A stretch of DNA of 64,000 nucleotides from assembly GCF_048270095.1 (NCBI RefSeq), contig NZ_JBLWTL010000005.1, positions 89,493-153,492 of the forward strand, read 5' to 3'. Each line of letters begins with the position of its first letter. Position 1 is the stretch's first letter. Below, piece after piece: positions 26,573-35,430 of this stretch. The notes below the pieces were generated by a model that saw nothing but the letters and a program-made list of their open reading frames with translations, had not been told where the DNA came from and did not search any database. The stretch comes from Maricaulis sp048270095. GTDB lineage: Bacteria > Pseudomonadota > Alphaproteobacteria > Caulobacterales > Maricaulaceae. The position numbers were made by a program, and so were the translations under genes.

Positions 26573-26707
26573 TCAGCTTCCCCGTTCTCGCCTGTGAGGG
26601 GAGACGCAAGTTGCGGGCCGGATGGATCACGCCTAATTGCAGGCGACAGTTTTTGTCCGGGCCACTGTGCTAGGCTTCAGCTCACCCATCAGATTCGGAT
26701 CGACGCC

Positions 26708-28153
26708 ATGGATATCGCCACGCTTCTTTTACTCGCCGGGCTCGGCATCGTGCTCGTACTTCTGGTTCTCATTCTGGTTCGCAAGCCGGCCGATAGCGGC
26801 GCCGCAACGGCGGTGCAGGTCGAGGAGCTGAAGCTCGAACGCGATGAGCTGCGCAACGAGTCGGATCGCCAGTCCGCGGCGCTGTCAGAAGCTCGCCAGG
26901 CGCTGGCGCGCATCGAGACTGCAGTCGAGGAGCGTGATCGTCTGCGCGTGAAGCTCGAGGCAGTCGAGGCGGAGAAGGGAAAGCTGGACACCCAGTTCGC
27001 CAGCCTGCGCGCTGAACATGATGCCGCCATCCGCCATCATGACGAAAAACTCGCCGAGCTCGAAAAGGCCCGCGAGAAGTTGACCGAGACCTTCAAGTCG
27101 ACCGCCGCCGAGATCCTCAAGACCAGCGGGGCGGAGATGAACAAGCAGGGCGCCGAAGGCCTGCAGGTCTTGCTCAAGCCCTTGCGAGAACAGCTCGACG
27201 GCTTCCAGAAGCGGGTGATCGATGATGCTGAAAAGCGGATGGGCCAGACCACCGAGATCAAGACCCTGATCCAGACCCTCCACTCGGATGCCCGCCAGAT
27301 GTCCGACGACGCCAAGGGGCTGGTCAATGCGCTGCGCTCCTCGGGCAAGGTGCAGGGCGATTGGGGCGAGATGGTGCTGGCGACGATCCTGGAACGTGCC
27401 GGCTTGCGCGAGGGCCAGGAATTCTTCACCCAGCAGAGCGAGACCACCGATGATGGTGCCCGCCGCCGGCCCGATGTCGTGGTGGAAATGCCGGGCAAGC
27501 AACGCCTGGTGATCGATTCAAAGGTCAGCCTGACCGCCTTCGAGCGTTGCGTGAATGCGGAGGACGAGGACGCGCGCGGCGTCGCGTTGAAACAGCACAT
27601 CAATTCCGTGCGCACGCACATCAAGGCGCTGGGCGACAAGGACTATGCCCAATTCTACGAAGGCGTCGATTTCACGCTGATGTTTATCCCGCTTGAAGGT
27701 GCGGCCTCGCTGGCGCTGCAGAATGATCCGGAGATCTCGATCTTCGCGGGCGAACGCAATGTCATGATCGCGACTCCGACGACGCTGATGATGGCGATGC
27801 GCACCGTGCATAATCTGTGGACCATCGACCGGCAGAACCAGAATGCCCGCGAAATCGCCAGCCGCGCCGGCTCGCTCTACGACAAGTTCGAGGGCTTTAT
27901 CGGCGATCTGGAAAAGGTCGGTCAGCGCATCGATGCGGCCAAGACTGCCTGGCACGATGCCAAGGGCAAGCTGTCCGAGGGGCGCGGTAATCTCGTTCGC
28001 CAGACCGAGATGCTCAAACAGCTTGGCGCCGGAACCAAGAAATCACTGCCCGATGATTATCTCGAAGCGGCTGGCCTCGACACCGAGGAGGAAACTGCCA
28101 CACGGCCTGCCCTCACCGCCCCGGAGGCGGCGGGCGAAGCGTCCAATTCTTGA
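26708..28153 (+). CDS. rmuC: DNA recombination protein RmuC
   Basis: 481 aa from ATG 26708; the frame is open further upstream but lacks family features. An N-terminal membrane helix (residues 4-24) is followed by a long coiled coil (about 35-180) and the RmuC nuclease-like core (about 210-420): SSGKVQGDWGEMVLATILER, RRRPDVVVEMPGKQRLVIDS and MFIPLEGAASLAL. RmuC suppresses inversions at short repeats. It is followed by def after 31 bp, an order common in alphaproteobacteria. Confidence 0.94.
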   Translation: MDIATLLLLAGLGIVLVLLVLILVRKPADSGAATAVQVEELKLERDELRNESDRQSAALSEARQALARIETAVEERDRLRVKLEAVEAEKGKLDTQFASLRAEHDAAIRHHDEKLAELEKAREKLTETFKSTAAEILKTSGAEMNKQGAEGLQVLLKPLREQLDGFQKRVIDDAEKRMGQTTEIKTLIQTLHSDARQMSDDAKGLVNALRSSGKVQGDWGEMVLATILERAGLREGQEFFTQQSETTDDGARRRPDVVVEMPGKQRLVIDSKVSLTAFERCVNAEDEDARGVALKQHINSVRTHIKALGDKDYAQFYEGVDFTLMFIPLEGAASLALQNDPEISIFAGERNVMIATPTTLMMAMRTVHNLWTIDRQNQNAREIASRAGSLYDKFEGFIGDLEKVGQRIDAAKTAWHDAKGKLSEGRGNLVRQTEMLKQLGAGTKKSLPDDYLEAAGLDTEEETATRPALTAPEAAGEASNS

Positions 28154-28184
28154 TTCGCTAACCGGCACGTCCTATCTAGAGCCC

Positions 28185-28712
28185 ATGGCTGTCAGAGAAA
28201 TTATCACCGTTCCCGATCCGCGCCTGAAACTGGTGTCCAAACCCGTCGAGCGGGTGGATGACGATTTGCGCGAACTGATGGATGACATGCTGCAGAGCAT
28301 GTATGCCGCCGATGGCATCGGCCTGGCTGCCATCCAGGTCGGTGAACCCAAGCGGGTGATCGTTATGGATCTGGCCAAGGCTGACGAGGCGCCGCAGCCG
28401 CGCTATTTCGTCAATCCGGTCCTGTCCGACCCGTCCGATACACTGCAGCCCTATGAAGAGGGCTGTCTGTCCGTGCCGACCGTCTTCGATGAAGTCGAGC
28501 GTCCAGACCGGATCAAGATCGAGTATCTCGATTATGACGGCCAGCCGCGCGAAGAGATCGCCGAAGGCATGTTTGCCGTCTGTATCCAGCACGAGATGGA
28601 CCATCTCGAGGGCATTCTCTTCATCGATTATCTCTCGCGCCTCAAGCGCCAGCGCGCCGTGGCCCGGGTCAAGAAGCTGGAAAAAGACAAGACCCGCGAA
28701 GACGCAGCCTGA
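28185..28712 (+). CDS. def: Peptide deformylase
   Basis: 175 aa from ATG 28185. Removes the N-formyl group from nascent proteins. All three motifs are intact: GIGLAAIQ (44-51), EGCLS with metal ligand Cys94, and QHEMDH with ligands His136 and His140 and catalytic Glu137. It is downstream of rmuC. The fmt gene that adds the formyl group lies 4.5 kb away at 33164. Confidence 0.97.
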   Translation: MAVREIITVPDPRLKLVSKPVERVDDDLRELMDDMLQSMYAADGIGLAAIQVGEPKRVIVMDLAKADEAPQPRYFVNPVLSDPSDTLQPYEEGCLSVPTVFDEVERPDRIKIEYLDYDGQPREEIAEGMFAVCIQHEMDHLEGILFIDYLSRLKRQRAVARVKKLEKDKTREDAA

Positions 28713-28726
28713 GGCACCGGCCTGCC

Positions 28727-29047
28727 CTATTGGGGCGGCGGCGTGCCGAGAAGATCGGAAATCGCCTGCACATACGCGCGAAAGGCGGTGCGCCCGGCCT
28801 TCGTGATGCGCACGCGGGTCAGGGGCTTTCGGCCGAGGAAGCTCTTCTCGATCGTCACGAAGCCTGCCTCCTCCAGCTTTCGCAAATGCACTGACAGATT
28901 GCCCTGCGTCGCATCGAGCACCGACTTCAATTCCGTAAACTCGGCCACTTCGGCATTCGACAGATAGGTCATCACGCCGAGCCGGAGCCTGCCGTGAATG
29001 ACTTCGTTGATCTGGCCGATTCCCGATTCTGGTCCCGGTTCGTTCAT
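28727..29047 (-). CDS. Winged-helix transcriptional regulator (ArsR/MarR-like, HTH_34 type)
   Basis: 106 aa, almost entirely one winged-helix domain: INEVIHGRLRLGVMTYLSNA, FTELKSVLDATQGNLSVHLR with recognition helix, KLEEAGFVTIEKSFLGRKPL and a wing ending RVRITKAGRTAF. Single-domain regulators of this type are often encoded with the membrane protein they control. Here the partner would be the gene at 29052-29672, whose stop is 4 bp upstream. Confidence 0.87.
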   Translation of the reverse strand: MNEPGPESGIGQINEVIHGRLRLGVMTYLSNAEVAEFTELKSVLDATQGNLSVHLRKLEEAGFVTIEKSFLGRKPLTRVRITKAGRTAFRAYVQAISDLLGTPPPQ

Positions 29048-29051
29048 CGGA

Positions 29052-29672
29052 TCAGGACTCCGCCTTCCGGCCTGATCGCATCATGATCCAGCCCGGCAAG
29101 GCCATCAGGGCGAACATCCCGAACGAGGCGACCAGGACGAATTCCGGAGTGCCGGCCGTCAAGGCCAGCAGCACCGCCGTGACAAACCAGCCCACCGATA
29201 CGGCGCCGAGCCATAATCTCTGCCGGATCCGGAAAGCGATGAACCACACCATGCCCTGAACGGCAAAGATCGCGGCGCCATAGCTGAACCAGGCATCGGG
29301 GCTGTCGAGCTTGACCGCGGTAATCCAGAAGATAGCGAGCAGGCAGAGATTGGTGGCACCGATGGCCGAGAAGGCATAGTCCAGCGCGCGCCCGGCCATC
29401 GTCTTGGGGCCGTTCTTGCCCGCCCCGCGCAGAATGACCACCAGGACGCCGAGGAAAACCAGGGTCGGTCCGAGGATGACTGCGAGCATCCCGATACCGG
29501 TGATTTCGAGCCGTCCGCTGAACTCGGCCCATTGCAGCAATGTCTGGACGCCATAAATCAGACCGGCCGCAAACAGGGTCTTTCCGGTCGTCTGGCCCGG
29601 AGGTGTGGTGTCGGAGACCAGTTCGCGCATGAAGGCGAGGTCGGCGTGGGCGTTTTCCTTGTCCTGATTCAT
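29052..29672 (-). CDS. Membrane protein paired with a winged-helix regulator
   Basis: 206 aa from ATG 29672, with AGAGGA 5-6 bases upstream; the longer frame upstream is not supported. A charged N-terminus (MNQDKENAHADLAFMRELVS) is followed by about six hydrophobic helices (LFAAGLIYGVQTLLQW, GIGMLAVILGPTLVFLGVLV, and others). Function is unknown. It is translationally close to the regulator gene downstream (4-bp gap), as in regulator/membrane-protein pairs. Confidence 0.8.
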   Translation of the reverse strand: MNQDKENAHADLAFMRELVSDTTPPGQTTGKTLFAAGLIYGVQTLLQWAEFSGRLEITGIGMLAVILGPTLVFLGVLVVILRGAGKNGPKTMAGRALDYAFSAIGATNLCLLAIFWITAVKLDSPDAWFSYGAAIFAVQGMVWFIAFRIRQRLWLGAVSVGWFVTAVLLALTAGTPEFVLVASFGMFALMALPGWIMMRSGRKAES

Positions 29673-29730
29673 GGTGTCCTCTGAGTCGGCAGGCGGGCCG
29701 GGGCGATCCTGCCCCAGCCCGGAAGGGAAG

Positions 29731-30957
29731 TCATGACTGCGTTGCTTGTGGGGCGAGGGCCGGTTCATCCTTGGCGGGTTGGCGCCCGTACCGCCGGCCA
29801 TTGATCCAGGCTCCAAGCCAGCTATTGCGGACCAGAAGCTGATAACTGCCCAGCAAAATGATCAGGGTGATGGCCAGCACCAGCGCGAATTTCACCTCAC
29901 CCGGCCAGGCGAGATCCGACACCATGACCTGCAGGGCCATCACCAGTGGCAAGTGCATGATGTAGAGCCAGTAGGACGAGTCTGCGAGATAGCGCCGGAT
30001 ACGGCTGTGTCCGGACCAGAATTGCAGCGCCAGACCGGTGATCGCCAGGGTCCACGCCCAGCTCGCAATCGCATAGCTTGCGGCCAGAATGGCCTTGTCC
30101 GGTCCCGGTGCCGGTGGGACAAAATCCGGGACCAGCCCCAGTTGACGCACACAGATCATGGTCGCCGCCAGCGCCAGCGCTGTATTGACGGGCCACCAGC
30201 GCCGCCAGGCATCGACCAATCCCGATTGCCCCTGCACCAGCCAGCCGGCGCCAAACGCCATGCCGTAAGCGATCAAGGCTCCATTATTGGGCACGAAGCC
30301 GGTGTCGGGTGTGGGAATTCCGAACCAGGCGTACCAGGCGGGGTTGAGCCAGAACCAGAGGCCGATGGGCGCTGCCAGGACGGGAATGCCGATCGGGGTT
30401 CTCAGGATCAATGCGGCCAGGCGGTCGACCGGGTTTTGTCGCGCTTCCGACCGGTCGCCCAGGCGGGGCACCAGATAGAGCGCAGCCGCCGCGACGTAGA
30501 AAATCAGCAATAGATAGAGAAACCACAAATGGGTGAGCGGCAGCGTGGCCAATTCCAGCGGCGGTGGCGGCGGTGTGCCTTCGGGCACCACCCCGCCATT
30601 GGCCTTCAGGAAGCCCCAGATGAAGACGGCCGTGATCATGGCGAAGAGCGGGCCCCAGAAGATCACGAGCGGCAGGGCGATCCGTTTGCTCCGATCTCGG
30701 AGGAAACCGATCACGCCGCGCTTTTCTATCGCCATGCGGGCAAAGAAGCCGGCGATGAAAAAGAACAGCGTCAGCCGGAAAATGTGCGGGACCATGAAGG
30801 CGAAGGCGAAACCCTCTCCGGCGGCAACATCCTGGGTGGCCCAGATTTGTGGGCCCGGCAGGAAGGACATTGAGGCGTGGAGGAGAATTCCAAGCATCAA
30901 GGCCATGGCGCGAACCGCGTCCAGCGCGTGCAGGCGTTCGGTTTGAGGGTGGGTCAC
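29731..30957 (-). CDS. Membrane acyltransferase, acyltransferase-3/OpgC-like
   Basis: 408 aa with about ten membrane helices. The N-terminus matches acyltransferase-3 proteins (RLHALDAVRAMALMLGILLH), with the conserved RLTLFFFIAGFFARM and SKRIALPLVIFWGP. The family transfers acyl groups to sugars or glucans at the membrane; OpgC/MdoC succinylates periplasmic glucans. Substrate is unknown. The start is GTG 30957 with GGAG 8 bases upstream. A palindrome near 31009 may be its operator. Confidence 0.86.
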   Translation of the reverse strand: MTHPQTERLHALDAVRAMALMLGILLHASMSFLPGPQIWATQDVAAGEGFAFAFMVPHIFRLTLFFFIAGFFARMAIEKRGVIGFLRDRSKRIALPLVIFWGPLFAMITAVFIWGFLKANGGVVPEGTPPPPPLELATLPLTHLWFLYLLLIFYVAAAALYLVPRLGDRSEARQNPVDRLAALILRTPIGIPVLAAPIGLWFWLNPAWYAWFGIPTPDTGFVPNNGALIAYGMAFGAGWLVQGQSGLVDAWRRWWPVNTALALAATMICVRQLGLVPDFVPPAPGPDKAILAASYAIASWAWTLAITGLALQFWSGHSRIRRYLADSSYWLYIMHLPLVMALQVMVSDLAWPGEVKFALVLAITLIILLGSYQLLVRNSWLGAWINGRRYGRQPAKDEPALAPQATQS

Positions 30958-30998
30958 GGGCAGTCTCCGATTGTTCGAAGATCAGCAGATATCATAGA

Positions 30999-31019
30999 CT
31001 AGTTTATAATGTAAACCAG
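30999..31019. promoter_or_regulatory. AT-rich imperfect palindrome upstream of acyltransferase gene
   Basis: CTAGTTTATAATGTAAACCAG is a 21-bp imperfect palindrome with core GTTTA ... TAAAC. On the minus strand it contains TTTACA, which could serve as a -35 box about 50 bp before the start at 30957. It stands out as AT-rich in GC-rich DNA. Regulator unknown. Confidence 0.4.
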
Positions 31020-31061
31020 TTTTGCTATTAACCGTGCGCCCGGCGCTGTCAGGTCGGTCGG

Positions 31062-31910
31062 TTAGAAGCGTCCAGCCTGGAAATCCGTTACCGCTTGCTG
31101 CAATTCCGCCTGTGTGTTCATCACGAAGGGGCCATAGCGGGCCACTGGCTCATTGAGCGGCTGGCCAGCGACCAGCAGGAAGCTGGCGGCCTTGGCCCCG
31201 GCCCTCAACTCCACCGTATCGCCGTCGCTCAGCACGGCGAGGTCGGGATCCTTGACGCTCTTGCCGCCGGCCGAGACCTCGCCCTTGTAGACCGAGATGA
31301 AGACGGTATGTCCGGCGGGTACGGCTTCGCTGAACGTGGCGCTCGGCTCGAGGGTAATGTCGAGCAAGAGCGGCTTGGTCGCGATCTGTTCAACCGGGCC
31401 GGTGGTGCCGCTGGCGCTGCTGCCGGCCAGGACGCGGATCTGGCTGCCCTCGCGATCCTCGACTGGGATTTGCCCGGCGGAGAACTCCTGGTAACGCGGC
31501 GCGGTCATCTTCTGTTTCGCCGGCAGATTGACCCAGAGCTGGAAGCCCCACATGCGGCCGTCTTCCTGCTCCGGCATCTCGGAATGCACGATGCCGCGAC
31601 CGGCCGTCATCCACTGGATGCCGCCAGGCCCGATCACGCCCTTATGGCCCTTGTTATCGCCATGGCGCATGCGGCCATCGAGCATGATGGTGACGGTTTC
31701 AAAACCGCGATGCGGGTGGCTCGGGAAGCCGGCGATATAATCATCGCGATTATCGGAGCGGAACTGGTCGAGCATCAGAAAGGGATCGAGATAATCCAGC
31801 CCCTGATGCCCGAGCATACGGGTCAGTTTGACGCCGGCTCCGTCGGAGGTCGGCAGGCCGCGCGAGATCTGGCTGATGCGGCGGGCTCTGGTCTTTGCGA
31901 TTGTGCTCAT
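31062..31910 (-). CDS. Pirin-family bicupin protein
   Basis: 282 aa. Pirin N-terminal cupin: MLGHQGLDYLDPFLMLDQF, then FPSHPHRGFETVTIMLDGRM with the metal-binding His residues and IQWMTAGRGIVHSEMPEQ; a C-terminal cupin follows (about 170-280). Bacterial pirins include quercetinases and redox-linked regulators; the role here is unknown. Monocistronic. Confidence 0.93.
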   Translation of the reverse strand: MSTIAKTRARRISQISRGLPTSDGAGVKLTRMLGHQGLDYLDPFLMLDQFRSDNRDDYIAGFPSHPHRGFETVTIMLDGRMRHGDNKGHKGVIGPGGIQWMTAGRGIVHSEMPEQEDGRMWGFQLWVNLPAKQKMTAPRYQEFSAGQIPVEDREGSQIRVLAGSSASGTTGPVEQIATKPLLLDITLEPSATFSEAVPAGHTVFISVYKGEVSAGGKSVKDPDLAVLSDGDTVELRAGAKAASFLLVAGQPLNEPVARYGPFVMNTQAELQQAVTDFQAGRF

Positions 31911-32079
31911 GACGGGCTCCTGTTCGCTGTCCTGAGGCTCAAACTAGGATTTTGCCGGAGCGGAAAACAGCCGCCACCGCGAAAAGCATTCTTTCCCCTG
32001 TGGAGAGGATGACTTGTTGCTTGACCCGGGCAGGCGGGCACAGGATCGTGACCGGAAGAATTTCAGGGAGATTGCCAAC

Positions 32080-32661
32080 ATGAAACTGATCCATGCCAGC
32101 GCCGCGCTTGGCCTGATAAGCCTTGCAGCCTGTTCCGCACCGCAATCAACGCCAGCCAGCGACGACATGCTGCTCGCACTGTCGCAATATTGCGGTCAGG
32201 CCTTCGAAGGCGGCGTGGTCAGCGATGATCCGCGCGATGCCGACTGGGCGGCGGAAGTGCTCACCATCCATTTCCGCGAGTGCAGTGAGGACGAGGTCCG
32301 CATTCCGCTGCATGTCGGCGAGAACCGGTCGCGCACCTGGATCATCAGCCGTCAGGGTGATGGCCTGCGCTTGCAGCATGATCATCGCCATGAAGATGGC
32401 AGCGATGATGCGGTGAGCATGTATGGTGGCTCGACGGTGACGCCGCCCGCCAATGGGCGCGCTGAGTTCCCCGCCGATCAGTTCTCGAAGGATTTGTTCG
32501 AGCGTGAGGGCCTTGCCGTCTCGGTCACCAATGTCTGGACGCTTGCGCTGACCGATGAGGCGCTGACCTATGCGCTGGATCGCCCGGAGCGCCATTTCGA
32601 AGTCAGCTTCGATCTGACCCGGCCGGTGGATGTTCCGCCAGCCCCCTGGGGTTTCGAGTAG
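32080..32661 (+). CDS. Hypothetical lipoprotein
   Basis: 193 aa from ATG 32080. A signal peptide with lipobox SLAAC (Cys18) is present. The rest shows no family I recognise; two cysteines (in QYCGQAF and FRECSED) and an acidic/His-rich stretch (QHDHRHEDGSDDA) are visible. It begins 169 bp from the divergent pirin gene and ends 7 bp before a REP-like hairpin. Confidence 0.75.
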   Translation: MKLIHASAALGLISLAACSAPQSTPASDDMLLALSQYCGQAFEGGVVSDDPRDADWAAEVLTIHFRECSEDEVRIPLHVGENRSRTWIISRQGDGLRLQHDHRHEDGSDDAVSMYGGSTVTPPANGRAEFPADQFSKDLFEREGLAVSVTNVWTLALTDEALTYALDRPERHFEVSFDLTRPVDVPPAPWGFE

Positions 32662-32668
32662 GCTTTCA

Positions 32669-32695
32669 GGGACATGTGCCTTTGGCGCATGTCCC
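32669..32695. repeat. REP-like hairpin
   Basis: GGGACATGTGCC-TTT-GGCGCATGTCCC, 12-bp arms with one mismatch. It lies between the ends of two convergent genes and has the same GGGAC...GTCCC arms as the palindromes at 39.6, 40.5 and 43.2 kb. It has no T-run, so it is not a standard terminator. Confidence 0.6.
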
Positions 32696-32708
32696 GTTGC
32701 CCTGCGCT

Positions 32709-33077
32709 CTAGTCATCATCTGATGGTGCACATGCACCATTCTGCGCAATGCTGACGCCGGCCGCCGCCGCTGTGCAGGCATTGCCATAGGTCTGGCCAT
32801 CGCAGCCGCAGACCGGGCGATATTCGCGCGTGCAGGCTTGGGGGCGAGGCGTGCAAATACCGCTCTGGTCGGCGGCGCCGCACTGAGCTGCCGGCTCATA
32901 GCGGCAATAGGCGCCGCTATCGGCGCAGCCGGTTCCCATCATTCCGCCGCACATGCCGCCAATTTCCGCCTGCGGACGCGGGTCGGTTGCCGGGCTGGAC
33001 GGGTCTGATGTGGCGCAGGCGCCCAGCGCCAGGAGTCCGAAAACGAGGGTGATCAGTATGCCGGCTGGTTTGGTCAT
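32709..33077 (-). CDS. Lipoprotein with Kazal-type protease-inhibitor domain
   Basis: 122 aa from ATG 33077. A signal peptide has lipobox LGAC (Cys21). The mature part is cysteine-rich. The C-terminal half (about 82-117) fits the Kazal pattern: C-x6-VC-GCDGQTYGNAC, ending ISAQ-like SIAQNGAC. Kazal domains inhibit serine proteases; in bacteria they are usually unstudied envelope proteins. The N-terminal cysteine cluster (CGGMMGTGC ... C ... C ... C) could be a second small disulfide domain. It converges on the lipoprotein gene at 32080. Confidence 0.83.
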   Translation of the reverse strand: MTKPAGILITLVFGLLALGACATSDPSSPATDPRPQAEIGGMCGGMMGTGCADSGAYCRYEPAAQCGAADQSGICTPRPQACTREYRPVCGCDGQTYGNACTAAAAGVSIAQNGACAPSDDD

Positions 33078-33163
33078 GATGTCGCTCCTGCTTGGCGGTG
33101 AGCCTATATCAAAGTTAAGACAGCGGGAAGAATGCACTTGATTTTGACAGGAATAAGCCACGC

Positions 33164-34096
33164 ATGACGCTTCGCCTCGCCTTTATGGGTACGCCTGATT
33201 TTGCCGTCCGCTCGCTCGCCGAGATCGCCGCAGCGGGGCATGAGATCGTGCGGGTCTACACCCAGCCGCCACGCAAGCGCGGGCGGGGTCAGTCGGAGCA
33301 GAAAACGCCGGTACACCAGCTGGCCGAAGTGCTCGGAATCCCGGTTTCCACCCCTGTCAGCTTTAAGGATGATGCGGTGCTCGAGGAGTTCGAGGCGCTT
33401 GATCTTGACGCTGCGATTGTCGTGGCCTTCGGACAAATCCTGCCACAGCGCGCGCTCGATGCGCCGCGGCTGGGTTGCCTCAATCTGCACGGCTCCCTGC
33501 TGCCGCGCTGGCGCGGTGCGGCGCCGGTCCAGCGCGCCATCATGGCGGGTGACGCGGTGACGGGCGTGCAGATCCAGCAGATGGAAGCCGGCCTCGATAC
33601 CGGCCCGATCCTGCTCTCCGAAACCGTTGCGATCAGTGATGCCGACACGGCCGCCAGCCTGCACGACAAGCTGATGAATGCCGGCGCGGGCCTGTGGGGA
33701 CCTGCCCTGGCAGCGCTGGAGCGCGGCTCGCTGCAAGCCGTGCCGCAAGCGGACGAGGGCGTCACCTACGCCAGCAAGATCACGCCGCAAGAGGCCCGTA
33801 TCGACTGGTCGCGCCCGGCTGCCGAGCTCTCCCCGCACATTCGCGGCCTCTCACCCTTTCCCGGTGCCTGGTTCGAACTGGCGACCGAGAAGGGGCCGGT
33901 CAGGGTGAAGGTTCTGCTCGCGACCAGCGAAGCCGGTGAAGGCGCGCCGGGTACAGCGCTCGATGACGCGCTGTTGATCGCCTGCGGCTCCGGTGCGCTG
34001 CGTCTGAGCCGTCTGCAACGCGAGGGCAAGGGCGCGATGAAAGCGGAGGACTTCCTGCGTGGCACGGCGGTGCCGGCCGGAACGGTGCTGGGCTGA
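33164..34096 (+). CDS. fmt: Methionyl-tRNA formyltransferase
   Basis: 310 aa. Formylates initiator Met-tRNA with 10-formyl-THF. N-terminal GTPDFAVRSL and the catalytic region LNLHGSLLPRWRGAAPVQRA, with the SLLP formyl-THF motif, are intact; a C-terminal OB-like domain (about 205-310) is present. The stop shares one base with the truA start (TGATG), so the two are coupled. Confidence 0.97.
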   Translation: MTLRLAFMGTPDFAVRSLAEIAAAGHEIVRVYTQPPRKRGRGQSEQKTPVHQLAEVLGIPVSTPVSFKDDAVLEEFEALDLDAAIVVAFGQILPQRALDAPRLGCLNLHGSLLPRWRGAAPVQRAIMAGDAVTGVQIQQMEAGLDTGPILLSETVAISDADTAASLHDKLMNAGAGLWGPALAALERGSLQAVPQADEGVTYASKITPQEARIDWSRPAAELSPHIRGLSPFPGAWFELATEKGPVRVKVLLATSEAGEGAPGTALDDALLIACGSGALRLSRLQREGKGAMKAEDFLRGTAVPAGTVLG

Positions 34097-34839
34097 TGCC
34101 GCGCTACAAACTCATCCTGGAATATGACGGCACGCCCTTCTATGGCTGGCAATGGCAGGATCATGGCCCCTCGGTCCAGGGCTCGCTGCAACGCGCTGTC
34201 GAAGCGCTCAATGGCGCACCGGCAATCGTACAGGGCGCCGGTCGCACCGATAGCGGCGTGCATGCGCTGGGGCAGGTGGCGCATGTCGATCTCGACAAGG
34301 ATCTGCGCTGCGACCGCGTGCGCGATGCGCTCAATCACCACCTTCGCCCCGACCCGATTGCGGTACTCGAGGCGGAAAAGGTGACGGAGGAATTTCATGC
34401 CCGCTTCTCGGCGACGAAGCGGCACTATCTCTACCGCCTGATCGACCGCCGCTCGCCGCTGACCCTGGACAAGGGCCAGATCTGGCGCGTGCCGCAACAG
34501 CTCGACGGCGATGCCATGCATGCCGCCGCGCAAATGCTGGTCGGCAGCCATGATTTTTCCACCTTCCGCGATGCGCAATGCCAGGCGGAGAGCCCGGTCA
34601 AGACGCTCGACGAGATCCGCGTTTCGCGCATTGGCGAGGAAGTGCAAGTGACCTGCTCGGCCCGCTCCTTCCTGCACCGCCAGGTGCGCTCCTTCGTCGG
34701 ATCCCTGGTCGAGGTCGGTGTGGGCAAATGGTCAGTGCGTGATTTCAAGGCCGCGCTTGATGCCGCTGACCGCAAGCGCTGTGGCCCGGTAGCGCCGTCT
34801 GACGGGCTCTATCTGGTGGCGGTGGACTATCCGGACTGA
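34096..34839 (+). CDS. truA: tRNA pseudouridine(38-40) synthase TruA
   Basis: 247 aa. Converts U38-40 of the anticodon arm to pseudouridine. The catalytic aspartate is Asp52 in GAGRTDSGVHALGQ; LILEYDGTPFYGWQWQ at the start and FLHRQVRSFVGSLVEVG near the C-terminus are family features. Overlaps fmt by one base. Confidence 0.97.
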   Translation: MPRYKLILEYDGTPFYGWQWQDHGPSVQGSLQRAVEALNGAPAIVQGAGRTDSGVHALGQVAHVDLDKDLRCDRVRDALNHHLRPDPIAVLEAEKVTEEFHARFSATKRHYLYRLIDRRSPLTLDKGQIWRVPQQLDGDAMHAAAQMLVGSHDFSTFRDAQCQAESPVKTLDEIRVSRIGEEVQVTCSARSFLHRQVRSFVGSLVEVGVGKWSVRDFKAALDAADRKRCGPVAPSDGLYLVAVDYPD

Positions 34840-34848
34840 GGCCGGTGA

Positions 34849-35430
34849 CTAACCCGCCGGAATTGCGGGCGTCATGGCGAGGCTGATCAGGATCACCATG
34901 ATCTTCGCGGCCAGGATCGGCACCGCGCAGGCTGCCGCTGATGTGATGGTCGGCGTGCCCAGCGCGATATAGGCGATGCGCCAGTGCACCAGTATCCGCA
35001 GATAGCCATAGAGGCCGGACAGGATACCCAGGACCTGAAGATTGATCAGCCCGGCCAGGAAGAGTGTCCAGAAGCTCGCCTGCACGGCGAACAGCAGGAT
35101 TGAGCTCCAATTGTGCAGCACCACCCAGGCGGCCCAGCGTCCGCGCGCGCCAACGATGTGGGCTGCGAGCGAGGCGGCCAGCGGAAACACGACCCAGGAC
35201 AGGGAATAGACGAGGAAATCCTCAAGCCCGTAGCTGCGCTCGCCGGCCGAGCCATGCCAGGCGCTGAGCAGGATGAGGGCGACCAAAGGCAGGGCGAAGA
35301 CCGCGGCGGAGAAGGAATGCCAAAGCCCGCCCATCGAGGTGTCGAAACTGGTTTCCCAGCCATCCTTGAAGGTGAGAATGCGCCAGCTGCCCTGCAGCGC
35401 CAGCCAGGCTTCGGCGACCAGACGCATCAT
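34849..35430 (-). CDS. Multi-pass membrane protein of unknown function, downstream of dapE
   Basis: 193 aa from ATG 35430, overlapping the dapE stop by ATGA, so translation is coupled. Five hydrophobic helices are visible (about 40-60, 75-95, 105-130, 140-155, 165-190). The amphipathic start LVAEAWLALQGSWRILTFKD and the layout are reminiscent of Yip1-domain proteins in alphaproteobacteria, a weak resemblance. Longer starts inside dapE are less likely. Confidence 0.75.
   Translation of the reverse strand: MMRLVAEAWLALQGSWRILTFKDGWETSFDTSMGGLWHSFSAAVFALPLVALILLSAWHGSAGERSYGLEDFLVYSLSWVVFPLAASLAAHIVGARGRWAAWVVLHNWSSILLFAVQASFWTLFLAGLINLQVLGILSGLYGYLRILVHWRIAYIALGTPTITSAAACAVPILAAKIMVILISLAMTPAIPAG

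Noticed and set aside
32669..32695. Rho-independent terminator between convergent genes
   Set aside because: The hairpin has no U-run on either side and its arms match the REP-like family.
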